Of a stretch of 47,158 bases of DNA, positions 28,017 to 37,684 are shown in pieces. This stretch comes from Sergeia podlipaevii (lineage: Eukaryota; Euglenozoa; Kinetoplastea; Trypanosomatida; Trypanosomatidae). The notes under the pieces are model-generated. The model made no database searches. It was not told the DNA's origin and saw only the letters and a program-made list of their open reading frames with translations. Made by a program: the position numbers and the translations under genes. Positions within the stretch are counted from its first letter, which is position 1. Every line of letters starts with the position of its first letter. The DNA lies in contig JASANZ010002111.1 in assembly GCA_030849805.1 (NCBI GenBank), positions 1 through 47,158 of the forward strand, in the 5' to 3' direction.

Positions 28017-29576
28017 TTATTCCCCAAAGGTCTTGACCACTGGCCAAGGAACTACAAAGTTCATCACTACTGCAAAAGTGGAGAAGATCCAGGCAACGAT
28101 CACAAGCGCGACACCTTCCGCAAGACCATAGCCCTCAAACTTGGTATACCCATTGTAGACGCCAGAGGGAACGCCTGGGTAATTGGCGTAGAGAGAGCCC
28201 GTTACGGGGTTTGTGCAGAGCTCACGGTAGAACACCGCGACAGAGGTGACCCAAGAGACAAAAAGGAAGACTGAGGAGATGACACCGCAGATGCAAGCAC
28301 CAAGGCGCATGGCACGTATCGTGTAAGAGCCAATGCCGAGGAGAGCGGAGAGACCAAGGGTGACGGTTCCAAGAATGAGGAAGGAAATGCTTGCCTTGAT
28401 GCGCTTGTTGTACGCGCTGCAACGGTACTGCGCACGACCAAAGATGACGTTAGTGCTGTTGCCGTGAATCACTTCACTGTGCCAGTACGTGACACGTGAT
28501 ACCCTCACTGTTTCGTCGTTGAACTTGCGCTTCCAGATAGTAGTGCCGTTTGCGATGACACAGAAGGCGATGGAAAGCCAAATAAGAAGCAAGAAGTAGG
28601 TGTCCATCACACGAACATCACGCATGGCAGGGCCGATGTTACCGTGTGTGGCGAAGAAAACAATGAGAAGACCGACAAGCAGCAAGACCCACGCGACCAG
28701 TGAGAGCGCAAACCCAGCATCCAGGGTGGACACGGTGACGAAGCGGGGCTTCTGGCACCGGCTAAGGTGGTAGGCACTGATGGACATTGCATTGCCACAC
28801 AGCGACCAGGTGAGTGCCAGGAAGCCAAAGAGCAGGGTCCAGCCATAATTGCCCTTCCCACACACCTTGACAATAGCACTCACCATTGCAGCGACAGTGA
28901 AGGCACAACCCATAATGACGGAGGCACCAATAGTCTGCATAAACTGCTTCTCAATGGGACAGTCATGAAGATTGCGCAGAGAAATATACGGCAGATCGCC
29001 ACCCTTCTGTTGCCACAGCTGGAACTTGCGACCCTTGTAATTAACGCCGTCAACCGTCTTGTTTTTACCCTTGTACCATGGGATAGGGCACGCAGCCACC
29101 AGGAGAAAGACGAAGGCAACAAAAGAAAGGACAATGTAGATGATGAGGCTCGTGAGGAGAAAACCGGTCGGCTTTGCCATCAGAATAGGTGGGATTGTGT
29201 CATCGCGATAGCGGTACCCTCTCGGGACCACGTACGCCTTCTCAGCGAGCAGCTCCTCCTTGGCCATATCGCTCAGTTCATCCTCGTTCACATACTTGGG
29301 CTTCGCCACATAGCTGTACCCCGACATGAAGCCGCTAAACCACACAGTAGCCGCCTCACGTCCGCGACGCTCATGCTCCTCCGTGGGTGTCTCAGACTCC
29401 TCCTCCTCCTCTGCGTCGTCGTCGGTCTGAGAAGGTTCCACACTACCGTCATCCGGGACCATGTGGAAGTCGCGGTACACATCACCGTCATCGTCATCAG
29501 CGACGTCGCGATTCTGTTGCTCCTGTGGGTACTGCTCTTCATCAGGGTACTCCTGTTGCTGCTCGTGTGTAGACAT
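28017..29576 (-). CDS. Eight-TM amastin-like protein, internally duplicated
   Basis: 519 residues from ATG 29576 (the longer frame begins at a non-ATG codon). Residues 1-85 are acidic, Gln/Glu/Asp rich and probably cytosolic. Then come eight hydrophobic helices in two sets of four. Set one: LLTSLIIYIVLSFVAFVFLLVA, a loop with GRKFQLWQQKGGD and a Cys, then three helices. Set two: YFLLLIWLSIAFCVIANG, a loop with RVSRVTYWHSEV and a Cys, then three helices. Helix 1, large outer loop with an aromatic/Trp and Cys motif, and three more helices is the layout of amastins, kinetoplastid surface glycoproteins. The GRKFQLW motif resembles the amastin signature but is not exact. The tandem doubling, and the shorter amastin-like gene immediately upstream (30472-31191), suggest duplication and fusion. 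Function unknown; surface or endomembrane location inferred. Confidence 0.75.
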   Translation of the reverse strand: MSTHEQQQEYPDEEQYPQEQQNRDVADDDDGDVYRDFHMVPDDGSVEPSQTDDDAEEEEESETPTEEHERRGREAATVWFSGFMSGYSYVAKPKYVNEDELSDMAKEELLAEKAYVVPRGYRYRDDTIPPILMAKPTGFLLTSLIIYIVLSFVAFVFLLVAACPIPWYKGKNKTVDGVNYKGRKFQLWQQKGGDLPYISLRNLHDCPIEKQFMQTIGASVIMGCAFTVAAMVSAIVKVCGKGNYGWTLLFGFLALTWSLCGNAMSISAYHLSRCQKPRFVTVSTLDAGFALSLVAWVLLLVGLLIVFFATHGNIGPAMRDVRVMDTYFLLLIWLSIAFCVIANGTTIWKRKFNDETVRVSRVTYWHSEVIHGNSTNVIFGRAQYRCSAYNKRIKASISFLILGTVTLGLSALLGIGSYTIRAMRLGACICGVISSVFLFVSWVTSVAVFYRELCTNPVTGSLYANYPGVPSGVYNGYTKFEGYGLAEGVALVIVAWIFSTFAVVMNFVVPWPVVKTFGE

Positions 29577-30471
29577 GATGGTACACGCAAACAAAGTAAA
29601 AAAAAGAGAACAATTGAAGACCTCCTACTAGAAGAATGGACACTTCTAGTCTGTTTTCTTCTGTTGACAAAGCCCTCGACTAGAAAAAGACAAGGACTAC
29701 GCAGTTGGATGACAATGTCTGTGTGTAAAATAAAGAAAATGCAGCTCTTCTCTGATTCTTTTATTTTTACTAGTTTTTGCTTCCTCAAAGCAAAAAAAAC
29801 GTTTACTACGATTAGTAGACTTGTTAGCTTTTCCTTCGTTAATGTAGAAAAAAAAAGTGCGTTTTGTGAAGAAAAAAAAAAAAGAAACAAGAGGAAAAAA
29901 AAAAAAGGAATGTGATGCGACATGAAGAACAAACCGAGGTACTCGAATAGGAACGTTAATGCCTCAAATAGAAACAAAGAAGATGCCACACATAACGTTG
30001 CAAAAGAAGAAGAAAAAATCACCAATGCACGAAGAAATGAATAAAAAAAGCAAATATTTGACAGCAGCTCACGACAAGAATTGATTCTACCATTAACAAC
30101 AACAACAAGAGAGTATTCACCTCCACATACACACATACAAAAGCAAAATCACAAGCAAAAAAAAAAAAAAAAAAAAAGAGTCGTCCTTTCACTTTGCGGG
30201 CCGCACTTAATAATGTAGTTTGAAGTGGAATGAATTAAAATAAAATATATAGGCCACACCAAAAAATGAAAAAAATGAAAAAAAAAAAGAAATACGCTAC
30301 TACGATACGAGCGGCACAGGCATTCGTCGTTAAACCCTACAGTGCTACAATATATAACCATCTTTTGCTTGTTTTCACTTGCTGCTATTGTTTAGACGTT
30401 TCTCATCCACATGCACTACCTCTTCTTCTCTCTTTTCTCTCCTTCTCTCTTTCTCTCTCTCTCGAATATAT
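29577..30471. other. Intergenic spacer between amastin-like genes
   Basis: AT-rich, with several A-tracts including a 21-base poly-A at 30157-30177 (poly-T on the sense strand). A long minus-strand frame crosses 29288-30136 but is a shadow of the eight-TM gene running into low complexity. No gene. Confidence 0.6.
30157..30177. repeat. 21-base poly-A tract
   Basis: Uninterrupted A-run on the plus strand, poly-T on the transcribed sense strand; candidate polypyrimidine tract for the eight-TM gene although it lies about 580 bases from the ATG. Confidence 0.9.
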
Positions 30472-31191
30472 TCAATTATAGCGATAATGAACAGGATTTA
30501 AGCAGCGCCGAATAAAGTAGAAAAGCGTCGTAAAGAAATGCACCAGCAACGCAGTGAGAACAAGAGCAAAGGCTGGCCCGTATGAAAAGCCAACCGCACC
30601 GAGTGCAGGCTTGCTGCAGTACCGAGTGTTGCGCACCGTGCCAGCGCAGATGGTGGAAATGAAAAAGCAAATGAGAGTGAGCACCGCTATGAAGTGAATA
30701 AAATATTTGCCAATGATCACTCGGCCAGCAAGCGTCGCCATGGAAGGCACAAACCCAATGAAGGCAAACACCACTCCAATGATAGTTGTCACAAAATAAC
30801 CGCTCGTGCTACTCGTGAAACTTCTGCAAAATACAGTGGAAAGGTCATCGTCGCGGCACGTCTCGTCAATGCAGCCATGAATGCGTTGTGACGTAAGCAC
30901 GATGCGAAGATTTGAATTGTTATCTTTGTATTGTGCAAGTGGCGTGTTGAGTGAGGCAATACCAAATGCCATGCAGGCAACAAAAGAGAAGGTCATCAAA
31001 AGGTTCTCCACACGACAGTGATCGTACTTTACGGGATTGAACGGGGTTGACATAAACTCGTACTGATACGCGTTATCCCAAAAATCTGGCTCGTCGTCAT
31101 CATGTGCGTGACTATTGATATCATACGCGTTGTCAGGTATCACCACAGGATGATTGGCGTTATCAAGGTCAGTAAACTTATTGTTCATCAT
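30472..31191 (-). CDS. Amastin-like four-TM membrane protein
   Basis: 239 residues from the first of two adjacent ATGs at 31191. The first 60 residues are hydrophilic and acidic. Four helices follow: LLMTFSFVACMAFGIASL, FVTTIIGVVFAFIGFVPSMATL, YFIHFIAVLTLICFFISTICAGTV and GPAFALVLTALLVHFFTTLFYFI. Between helices 1 and 2 is a large loop with three cysteines (GCIDETC...FC). Size, helix spacing and large first outer loop match amastins, but the Cys/Trp signature is not recognisable, so this is a divergent member. It lies directly upstream of the doubled version at 28017-29576. Amastins are surface proteins, abundant in intracellular stages of some species and also present in insect-only trypanosomatids. 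Confidence 0.72.
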   Translation of the reverse strand: MMNNKFTDLDNANHPVVIPDNAYDINSHAHDDDEPDFWDNAYQYEFMSTPFNPVKYDHCRVENLLMTFSFVACMAFGIASLNTPLAQYKDNNSNLRIVLTSQRIHGCIDETCRDDDLSTVFCRSFTSSTSGYFVTTIIGVVFAFIGFVPSMATLAGRVIIGKYFIHFIAVLTLICFFISTICAGTVRNTRYCSKPALGAVGFSYGPAFALVLTALLVHFFTTLFYFIRRCLNPVHYRYN

Positions 31192-32434
31192 TATGCAAAG
31201 GATGAGGTAAAATGATAATAACAATAATTGCTACTAGTAAATAGCAGCCCAATCACAAGGGCAATATAAATGTACACAGGAAATATATGTTATTGCAATG
31301 ACCGATGTGAATGAATGAATGGAAAGAGATGAATGCGTATCACTCCTCCTCTATCTATGTATGTGTGTGTCAACAAATTTACTATGCTGAAAAAAAAAGA
31401 GCTTCTTAAAGAGCTACTGTAGAGGAAACAAACATCTAAATATATGTAAATATATATGAATATATGTGAAGGGAAAGGAGATAAAAATTCAAAGCGCGCG
31501 TGCTGTGGCAGCATAGTAACAAAAGTGGCAGTAGTAAGCAACGTATCCATCACCTTCTTTCCTATGCATATCTGCAAAGTGAAAAAAAAAAAGAATAGTG
31601 AAGCTCTTCTTTCACACACAACATTCCGTGCATACACCATTGCTGAAATAATAATAATAATAATATCAAGCGCCTGGCCAAACCACCCGTTGTACTTACC
31701 ACAAAGACAGCCAGAATGAGCTTGACATTTCCAGAGTGTTTTGCTTTTGTGTTTGTTTACCTCTCTAAATTGTGTTTACATCAATGTTCACGCACAAGAT
31801 ATACATACCGAGTCTGACAGTAGATTTCTGCTTTCTTTCCTCATCATGCTCTTGCGTCCGTTCACTCCCCCCCCCCCTCCCTCACACACGGTGTCGCCTG
31901 AACATCCTCCATTTCCAACAATACACTAGTACCTCAGCAACAAACGACAAACATGAAGAAAAAAAAGATGAAAGCAACCACTGTAAACGTGTTAACAACA
32001 GTAATATAAAAAACAACAACAACTAAAAATTCATCACCTACTCGTGCACATACACAAGATGTGCTCTCTCGCTCTCTCTCCCTTCGCTCTCTCACTCTCT
32101 CTCTCTCTATATATATATGAAGCAACAACTTCTTGTAAACCCAAATTGCATATCAATTTCAAGGTTCTCATGATTTTTTTTCGGTATAAAAACAAACACA
32201 CACACAAAAGGAAAAAAGTCATGTTAGAAGGAAATTGACCCGCGCCGCACTGCAACAACACGCATATCTAATATATTCTTTAAAAAGCGTGTTTTTCATA
32301 CATGCCTCCTCTGCTTGCTATGATTCGTTCGTGGACAGGTTTTCATTCATTCACAACTACATCTCCCTCTTCCGGATACACACACGCAAACATACCGCTA
32401 TGCGCACGCGCGTTCAAGAATCGAAAGCCCCCCT
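31192..32434. other. Long intergenic region, no supported gene
   Basis: About 1.2 kb of spacer with TA, CT/GA and AAT runs, a C-run at 31867-31876 and AAC tracts near 32012-32025. A C-box-like and D-box-like pair (about 31934-32036) was considered and rejected. No gene. Confidence 0.6.
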
Positions 32435-34321
32435 TTACAGGTTTGGCACGTCTAAGGAGCCGACTTTCCAGATCATCACGGCACCTTCATCCCCAACAGA
32501 AACAATCTTCTTGCCATCTGGGGACACCCGCACCTTGGTGATGCTGCAACTATGAGCGAGACCAACGGCGACGCAGTCACCCGTGTCGTAGCCCCACACC
32601 TTGAGAATGCGATCGTTCCCGCCAGTGACGAAGAACGTGCCATCGGGGGAGAGAGAAAGGGAGTTCAGCTCGGCCGTCTTGCTACCTGCCAGCTCACGGA
32701 TGGCGTTGCACTCCACGGAGTCCCAGTAAGTGATGCTCTTGTCGCTACCGCACGTGATCAGTTGGCTCTCGTCGACGAAGTACTCCACGGAGCGGAAATA
32801 GGTTTGCGAGTACATAATGTTGCGACGAATGCAACGGTTCAGATCCCACGCGATGCAGCTGCCATCATCGCTAGCCGTCACGCACTCAGCGTCGTCATGC
32901 GCCACCACGATCGAGTTCACGGTTGCTTTGTGCTCCTTCATAGACGCCTCAAGCGTGCAAGTAGTGCCCTGCAGATTCCACAGGCGCACGAGGCCATCGG
33001 AGCCGCCTGTGATGATGCGAGACCCCGAGTTGTCAGCGACAATCGCAGTCACACCGACACGACCACCAACCTTGCTGCGCTTGCCACCCTCCGCCTTGTG
33101 TGCGTCACTCACAGAAAAGAGAAGCTTCCCACTCTGTGGACCGAACGCGCGAAGACGACCATCACTCCAGCCAGAAATGATCATTGAGCCGTCGCGGGTA
33201 AACTGCATGCAGTTGCAAGTGCGCTCTGGAATTTCAATACGAAGCAGCTCTGTGCAGTTACTTGCGTTCCAAATACGGATGTCCGAACCGCTGCAAGTCG
33301 CAAAAACAGCACTGAAACCAGCAGGAAACACGACATCGTTTACGCTGTCGCTATGGCACGTGACACGAAGCTCAGTGCGGAAGTTACCACCGTTGATGAA
33401 GTACATGTTGCTAGCCTCGGTACCCACAAAGTAGTGAGGTCCGATAAGAGCCAGGCCGGTCACTCCGCCGTTTATCACCACCTCGCGCTGCACAGTTAGG
33501 TTTATCTTGCTGAGCAGCTGAACCTCACCAGAGCCGGTGCCAACAAGCACATCGCCGTCGCGGTTAAGCACCGTGGAGAGAATTCCGCCTGACAGTTTCT
33601 TCTGGGGACCCTGCATCTTAAACACATTAGCGTTTTCTAGCTGAATGCAGATAACATCACCGGTCGTCGTTCCACAGTAGGCGTAGCGATCCGTCTTCTC
33701 TACCACGATAGTGGTCACACTGCGGCGCAGATTGCCCATGTTGACGTCAATGGCGTTCATCTTGTGGCTGTCAATGTCAATCTGCCACACACGAAGAGAG
33801 CCCACTCCACCAGTGATGACCTTCTCGCTGTTCTGGTTGAAGAATGCGACCGCCTTGGTCTCGGTGTGGTGAGCGGGGGCACCAGCAAGAGGCTTGCCGG
33901 TGTTGGTGTCCCATAGAACCACGGTGTTATCATCAGGTCCGCCGACGGAGGCAAGATAGCGCTCATCTGGCGAGAAGGCCAGCGCCTGCACCTTGACCTT
34001 GTGCAGCAGCATACGATGCACGAGGCGACGCTCAGCAAAGTCGAAGATGCAGACGTCGGCCTGGAAGCCAGGGTGCGTCACCTGACCAGAGGCGATATAT
34101 CTGCCGGTGGGGCTGATGGCGAGGCAGCTGATCTTATCATTGTGACCGTAGAGGAAGTCTGAGGATTTGGAGCTGCCAATCTCGCGAATTACAATGCAAG
34201 CACCAAGAGCGTAGATCAAGTGGACGCCATCGGGGTGGGCGAGAAGGCTATTAGGAATCTTTCCGCTGTAGCCAAGTGTGGAGTCAAGCGCGAGACGGGC
34301 AGTTTCGTTGTACTCCGTCAT
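32435..34321 (-). CDS. CFAP52: CFAP52 (WDR16), axonemal WD40 protein
   Basis: 628 residues from ATG 34321, close to the usual length of about 620. The whole protein is two WD40 propellers. The opening block is diagnostic of CFAP52: LGYSGKIPNSLLAHPDG, then HLIYALGACIVIR, FLYGHNDKISCLAISPTGRY and IASGQVTHPGF, followed by LAFSPDERYLASVGGPDDNT. WD endings such as VVLWD, LRVWQ, IRIWN, VRLWN, CIAWD, ITYWD, LKVWG and VMIWK mark the blades. CFAP52 is a microtubule inner protein in the B-tubule of ciliary doublets and stabilises the inner junction, so its presence means a motile flagellum. The C-terminus ends soon after the last blade. A strong trans-splice acceptor lies 36 bases upstream. Neighbours are unrelated. 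Confidence 0.93.
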   Translation of the reverse strand: MTEYNETARLALDSTLGYSGKIPNSLLAHPDGVHLIYALGACIVIREIGSSKSSDFLYGHNDKISCLAISPTGRYIASGQVTHPGFQADVCIFDFAERRLVHRMLLHKVKVQALAFSPDERYLASVGGPDDNTVVLWDTNTGKPLAGAPAHHTETKAVAFFNQNSEKVITGGVGSLRVWQIDIDSHKMNAIDVNMGNLRRSVTTIVVEKTDRYAYCGTTTGDVICIQLENANVFKMQGPQKKLSGGILSTVLNRDGDVLVGTGSGEVQLLSKINLTVQREVVINGGVTGLALIGPHYFVGTEASNMYFINGGNFRTELRVTCHSDSVNDVVFPAGFSAVFATCSGSDIRIWNASNCTELLRIEIPERTCNCMQFTRDGSMIISGWSDGRLRAFGPQSGKLLFSVSDAHKAEGGKRSKVGGRVGVTAIVADNSGSRIITGGSDGLVRLWNLQGTTCTLEASMKEHKATVNSIVVAHDDAECVTASDDGSCIAWDLNRCIRRNIMYSQTYFRSVEYFVDESQLITCGSDKSITYWDSVECNAIRELAGSKTAELNSLSLSPDGTFFVTGGNDRILKVWGYDTGDCVAVGLAHSCSITKVRVSPDGKKIVSVGDEGAVMIWKVGSLDVPNL

Positions 34322-34357
34322 ATTCGTTGAGATTGTATATTGTTGTAGAGTCTGATG

Positions 34358-34384
34358 CTGAAAGAAAAAATAAGAAAAAAGAGA
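34358..34384 (-). promoter_or_regulatory. Predicted spliced-leader acceptor of CFAP52
   Basis: A sense-strand tract of T/C with few interruptions ends in TTTCAG, AG at 34358-34359; leader of 36 bases before ATG 34321. Confidence 0.55.
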
Positions 34385-34866
34385 GGTCTATAAATAATGT
34401 AATAAGCTAAATAGTTGCACCGGCACAAGAAAAAAAAAGTTCTAATCCTACAAGGCCTTTTTCTTTATATAAAAAAGAAGTATATATATGCGTGAGCCTG
34501 ATACTATATAATTAACGAAGATAATAGCAAACAAACAAACAATCAAACAACGATAATAATAAAAATAAGAAAATTAAAGTGACAGTATAAAACAGCAACA
34601 AAGTTAAAACACGCAAGAATGAATAGAATGCGTAGCCACCCGGATATAGTACATATGATTGTCTCCCAATTATTCTCCTTTCTGTACAAAACAACAACAA
34701 AAAGAAGGGAAACAGCAAAGCTATAGCAAAATCCAATATATATATATAGATGCTTATTAATCTTAAGGGTACACAATAGTGAGAGGATGTATATGCTTCA
34801 GACAAGCAACTCCCATCAAACAGGCTCCACTTCAACAGAAAAAAAAATGAAAAGAAATGAGAGAGG

Positions 34867-34954
34867 AAAAGAAATGGTCTCAGCAGCCCTTTGAAGATAG
34901 AAAGCCAGCACAGACTCCTTTAAGACCAGTAGCTCTCATCACATCGTTTCTTTT
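34867..34954 (-). ncRNA. Candidate C/D-box snoRNA
   Basis: On the sense (minus) strand a perfect C box GTGATGA (34942-34936) is followed 52 bases later by a D box CTGA (34883-34880). Outside the boxes, AAAAGAAA (from 34954) can pair with TTTCTTTT (ending 34867) in an 8-bp terminal stem, with two further pairs towards the boxes. Total length about 88 bases, usual for trypanosomatid C/D RNAs, and the interior is G+C richer than its surroundings. The guide would be the bases just before the D box (ending CTTCAAAGGGCTG). I could not match it to a rRNA target, and no clean C'/D' pair is seen. A chance match in T-rich sequence is possible. Confidence 0.38.
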
Positions 34955-35040
34955 TAATATGAATTTCATTCTCTCTCCCTCGCTCTCATCTCTTTTTTTT
35001 TAAAAAAAAAAGGAAAATGAAAGAGAAGGGGCTACTCCAG

Positions 35041-37575
35041 TCAATTTTTCTTGTCATTTTCGGGTTTCTTTGTGTTCTCCTCCATGAGAGCCTTGATATC
35101 CTCAGCATCAAACTCGACAGGAGTCTGGCCAAAAGTGTCTGAGAGCGTGTTGGAGATGCTAATGGAACCCTGCATGGCTTCCCAGTTCTCACTGAGGTAC
35201 TCACGCGACTGATCATCGAGCGACTGCGCAAGCTGCATGCTAAAGAGAGCCGCAAGATTTTCATAAGTGTCCTCGAGGAAAACGTGCGTGAGATCGTGGT
35301 CGTATACAATCCCCGTCGTAGCGGATGGTGCTGTAGTCGTTGCCTCCGATGCAGAAGACTGGGTCGCTTCTGCAGTAGTGGCTGTGCTCCCACTACCTTG
35401 CGCGGGAGCTGTGGTGGTGGTGGTGGTGGTGGCTCCGGCAGGCAGAATACGATGTGCCTCGCCAACCTTCTGAAGGCGCAGTGTGTTGCACTCACGACAC
35501 AAGAAGAAAGTCTGCTCGTTTGTAATTTCACAAGTCTGACACATGAACCCTTGCTCTCCCATGATGGAGCGCTGGCACACGTCACACTGGTCGTGCAGCT
35601 CCATCACCATCTCCGTGGCATCCTCCGTGGCGCGTGGAGCAAATTGATCAAAAGCTGCTCGGCACGCCGCGCAGCTGCACGTCATTTCTTCCGTGAACGA
35701 GTTCACAGGAAGTAACATGCCATGGTTGGGAAAAACACTACCATCCGCCGGTGGTGACGTAGATCCACATGGGAGGACGGGGAGGATGAGCTCCGCAGAA
35801 ACCTTGGGTGGCAGCCTACCCTCCCAGCACTTGCGTGGGTCCTCGTTCATCAGCCACGGATACTCCTGCATACATCTGCCACACACCACACCCGAGAAGA
35901 CATCGCTGTTCATGAGCTCAATGGCGATAGACTGAGGAATAGGCGCGTACTTGGTGGGATCATCAATTTCTTCCAATGGGACCGCCTCAGCGATGCTGCA
36001 GAGCCCTCTGCACCCGCAGCTAAACGTCACGCCAGGTGGAGCCCCATTGTCTGTGTGGTCCTCACGTGAAGGAATAATAAACTGATCATCCACTTCATGA
36101 TCTTTGTGGCAGCGATAACGGCACGACGTGCAGACCAGTGTATCGCACGTATGGCACTTGAAAGCCAGTGTTTCACCTTGCAGGACATCTCCATAACAAG
36201 GCATGCGGCGGTACTGTGTAGAGTGAATGCGAGTGAGGTGGACGCTCCAGAAGCAGCTCGTGCATAGCAGGCACACAATACCTCCGCACTCTGGGTCATC
36301 AGTAGGGTGGTCATCTTTACAGAAGCACCAGCTAAGAGGATTACGTGGGTAACGATTCTTGCGGTTCACAGGAATGCGTGCATTGACAGGGGGCTTGCCA
36401 GTCTCACTGTCCACCAGAAAGACACACTTAGTGACCTCACGCAGACTGATACGGTTTTCCCCATCCATGTCTCCCTCTTGCTGCTGCTGGTGTTGCTGGT
36501 GCTGCGAGGAAGTCGGCGCCGCAGTTGAAAAGGAAGAAGGGGGCCCTGCAGCAGGTGCAGGCGTTTGTGACGCTTGGTGCGAGGCCGTGGTTGTCACTGG
36601 CGCTGTCACAGCTGCCTTCTCCAAATCCGGCTGATTATGCAGAGAGAAGGGGCTTGGGCCGTTAGCCACGGCTGCCACACGCACGCCGCTCATGGGGGAG
36701 TTGCCTGAGGAGGATGTGCGCTTTGGTGTCAGCGGCGAGGATGAGCGCGACCGCTTCCGCTTCATGCGTTGCGCTACATCGGCGTTAGTAACGGCGGTAA
36801 CTTCAGTCGGAAAACTATCGCGAGCAGTCAATTTGGCATTCATCGATGCATCACTCGCAGCCACATCAGGTGGATCGCTCATATTGCTCTTCGAGTTTCT
36901 CCCAGCAGCGGCGTAACACGGTTCAGTCACCTCGTAGGTACCGGGTTCTTGCCAACACTTTACAGTACAGCAGTCACAACGCATACAATACCGCACTCCC
37001 CACTCTTCCACCTCGTGGGTGGCGTGGCACACCTCGGCACAAGCAAGACACACGGAGTGCGCAGGATCGGCACGGCCTTCATTGACGCAGGTACGGCACA
37101 CATACGCGGTTTGGCGAAGGTAACCTTTACTGTAGCTGCAGCGATACCACTTCCCATCTTGTTCTACAGTAGTTGACGCTAAGCGAGAGACCTCAGAGGC
37201 AATCTTTGGATCCAGCACAGTGGGTGCGCTGACACTACCAATAAGAAGGACGGCGACGCGAATCACTCGCTGACTGCTGTTGCTGTCACTATCCATGGCT
37301 CCACCCGCGCTCGCTTTGGCCTTCATGCTTTCAAGGAGAGACGGTGAAAAGAAAGTGCGGATCACAACAGCGTCGTCTGATGCCTTGCGTAGTTCCTTGA
37401 CCACTGGGGCATTGAACAGCAGTCGCTGCTTGTCACATGGCAGCTGGGTGTGCGTCTCAACCTTCTTCTTGAGATCCAACAGGGTGGCATCGAGTGGCAA
37501 GACAACGTTCACCTTGAGGTGACGGTATTGCACAGTAAACTCCGCGGTCACCTCACCAGAATTGCCGCTCGACAT
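35041..37575 (-). CDS. UBL, double UBR-box and ZZ-like zinc protein (ubiquitin system)
   Basis: 844 residues from ATG 37575. Order of domains: a ubiquitin-like fold (about 12-75; VQYRHLKVNVVLPLDATLLDLKKKV, LPCDKQRLLF); a UBR box (about 146-203; CSYSKGYLRQTAYVCRTC, VCLACAEVCHATHEVEEW, YCMRCDCC); a disordered Ser/Pro/Gln-rich linker (about 225-375) with a basic RMKRKRSRSSS patch that could be nuclear targeting; a second UBR-like zinc region (about 415-527; CFCKDDHP, FKCHTCDTLVCTSCRYRCHKDHE, FSCGCRGLC); a UBR7-like CGRCMQEYPWLM (about 565-576); and a ZZ-like finger (about 664-705; QCDVCQRSIMGEQGFMCQTC). A Thr/Ala repeat precedes the acidic C-terminus. UBR boxes recognise N-degrons; UBR7 also carries a PHD finger. 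No RING or HECT domain is evident, so it may be a substrate reader rather than a full E3. Confidence 0.8.
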   Translation of the reverse strand: MSSGNSGEVTAEFTVQYRHLKVNVVLPLDATLLDLKKKVETHTQLPCDKQRLLFNAPVVKELRKASDDAVVIRTFFSPSLLESMKAKASAGGAMDSDSNSSQRVIRVAVLLIGSVSAPTVLDPKIASEVSRLASTTVEQDGKWYRCSYSKGYLRQTAYVCRTCVNEGRADPAHSVCLACAEVCHATHEVEEWGVRYCMRCDCCTVKCWQEPGTYEVTEPCYAAAGRNSKSNMSDPPDVAASDASMNAKLTARDSFPTEVTAVTNADVAQRMKRKRSRSSSPLTPKRTSSSGNSPMSGVRVAAVANGPSPFSLHNQPDLEKAAVTAPVTTTASHQASQTPAPAAGPPSSFSTAAPTSSQHQQHQQQQEGDMDGENRISLREVTKCVFLVDSETGKPPVNARIPVNRKNRYPRNPLSWCFCKDDHPTDDPECGGIVCLLCTSCFWSVHLTRIHSTQYRRMPCYGDVLQGETLAFKCHTCDTLVCTSCRYRCHKDHEVDDQFIIPSREDHTDNGAPPGVTFSCGCRGLCSIAEAVPLEEIDDPTKYAPIPQSIAIELMNSDVFSGVVCGRCMQEYPWLMNEDPRKCWEGRLPPKVSAELILPVLPCGSTSPPADGSVFPNHGMLLPVNSFTEEMTCSCAACRAAFDQFAPRATEDATEMVMELHDQCDVCQRSIMGEQGFMCQTCEITNEQTFFLCRECNTLRLQKVGEAHRILPAGATTTTTTTAPAQGSGSTATTAEATQSSASEATTTAPSATTGIVYDHDLTHVFLEDTYENLAALFSMQLAQSLDDQSREYLSENWEAMQGSISISNTLSDTFGQTPVEFDAEDIKALMEENTKKPENDKKN

Positions 37576-37649
37576 GGTTTTGTTCTCGACCCCTTTCACT
37601 ATTCCTATATATCTGCTTTGCTTTCTTTGTTTTTGCGCCAAAAGATAAA

Positions 37650-37684
37650 CTGTTCAAAACAACAGCAACAAGAAAAAAAAAAAG
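37650..37684 (-). promoter_or_regulatory. Predicted spliced-leader acceptor of the UBR-box gene
   Basis: Sense poly-T (about 37672-37684) then a TTG-containing U-rich stretch ending GAACAG, AG at 37650-37651; leader of 74 bases. Confidence 0.4.

Larger units (their letters stand above)
34322..35040. other. Intergenic spacer with candidate snoRNA
   Basis: AT-rich spacer. The acceptor of CFAP52 is at its left end; a candidate C/D-box RNA is at 34867-34954. The rest shows A-tracts and TA runs only. Confidence 0.6.

Noticed and set aside
28767..29915. 382-codon plus-strand frame opposite the eight-TM gene
   Set aside because: Antisense shadow; product is low complexity with no domain.
29288..30136. 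282-codon minus-strand frame overlapping the start of the eight-TM gene
   Set aside because: Shadow of a real gene in another frame, extended through A-rich spacer into Phe runs.
31934..32036. Possible C/D snoRNA (C box at about 32036-32030, D box at 31937-31934, 4-bp stem)
   Set aside because: Interior is very T-rich with TTG runs, spacing is long and the stem is short; chance is likely.
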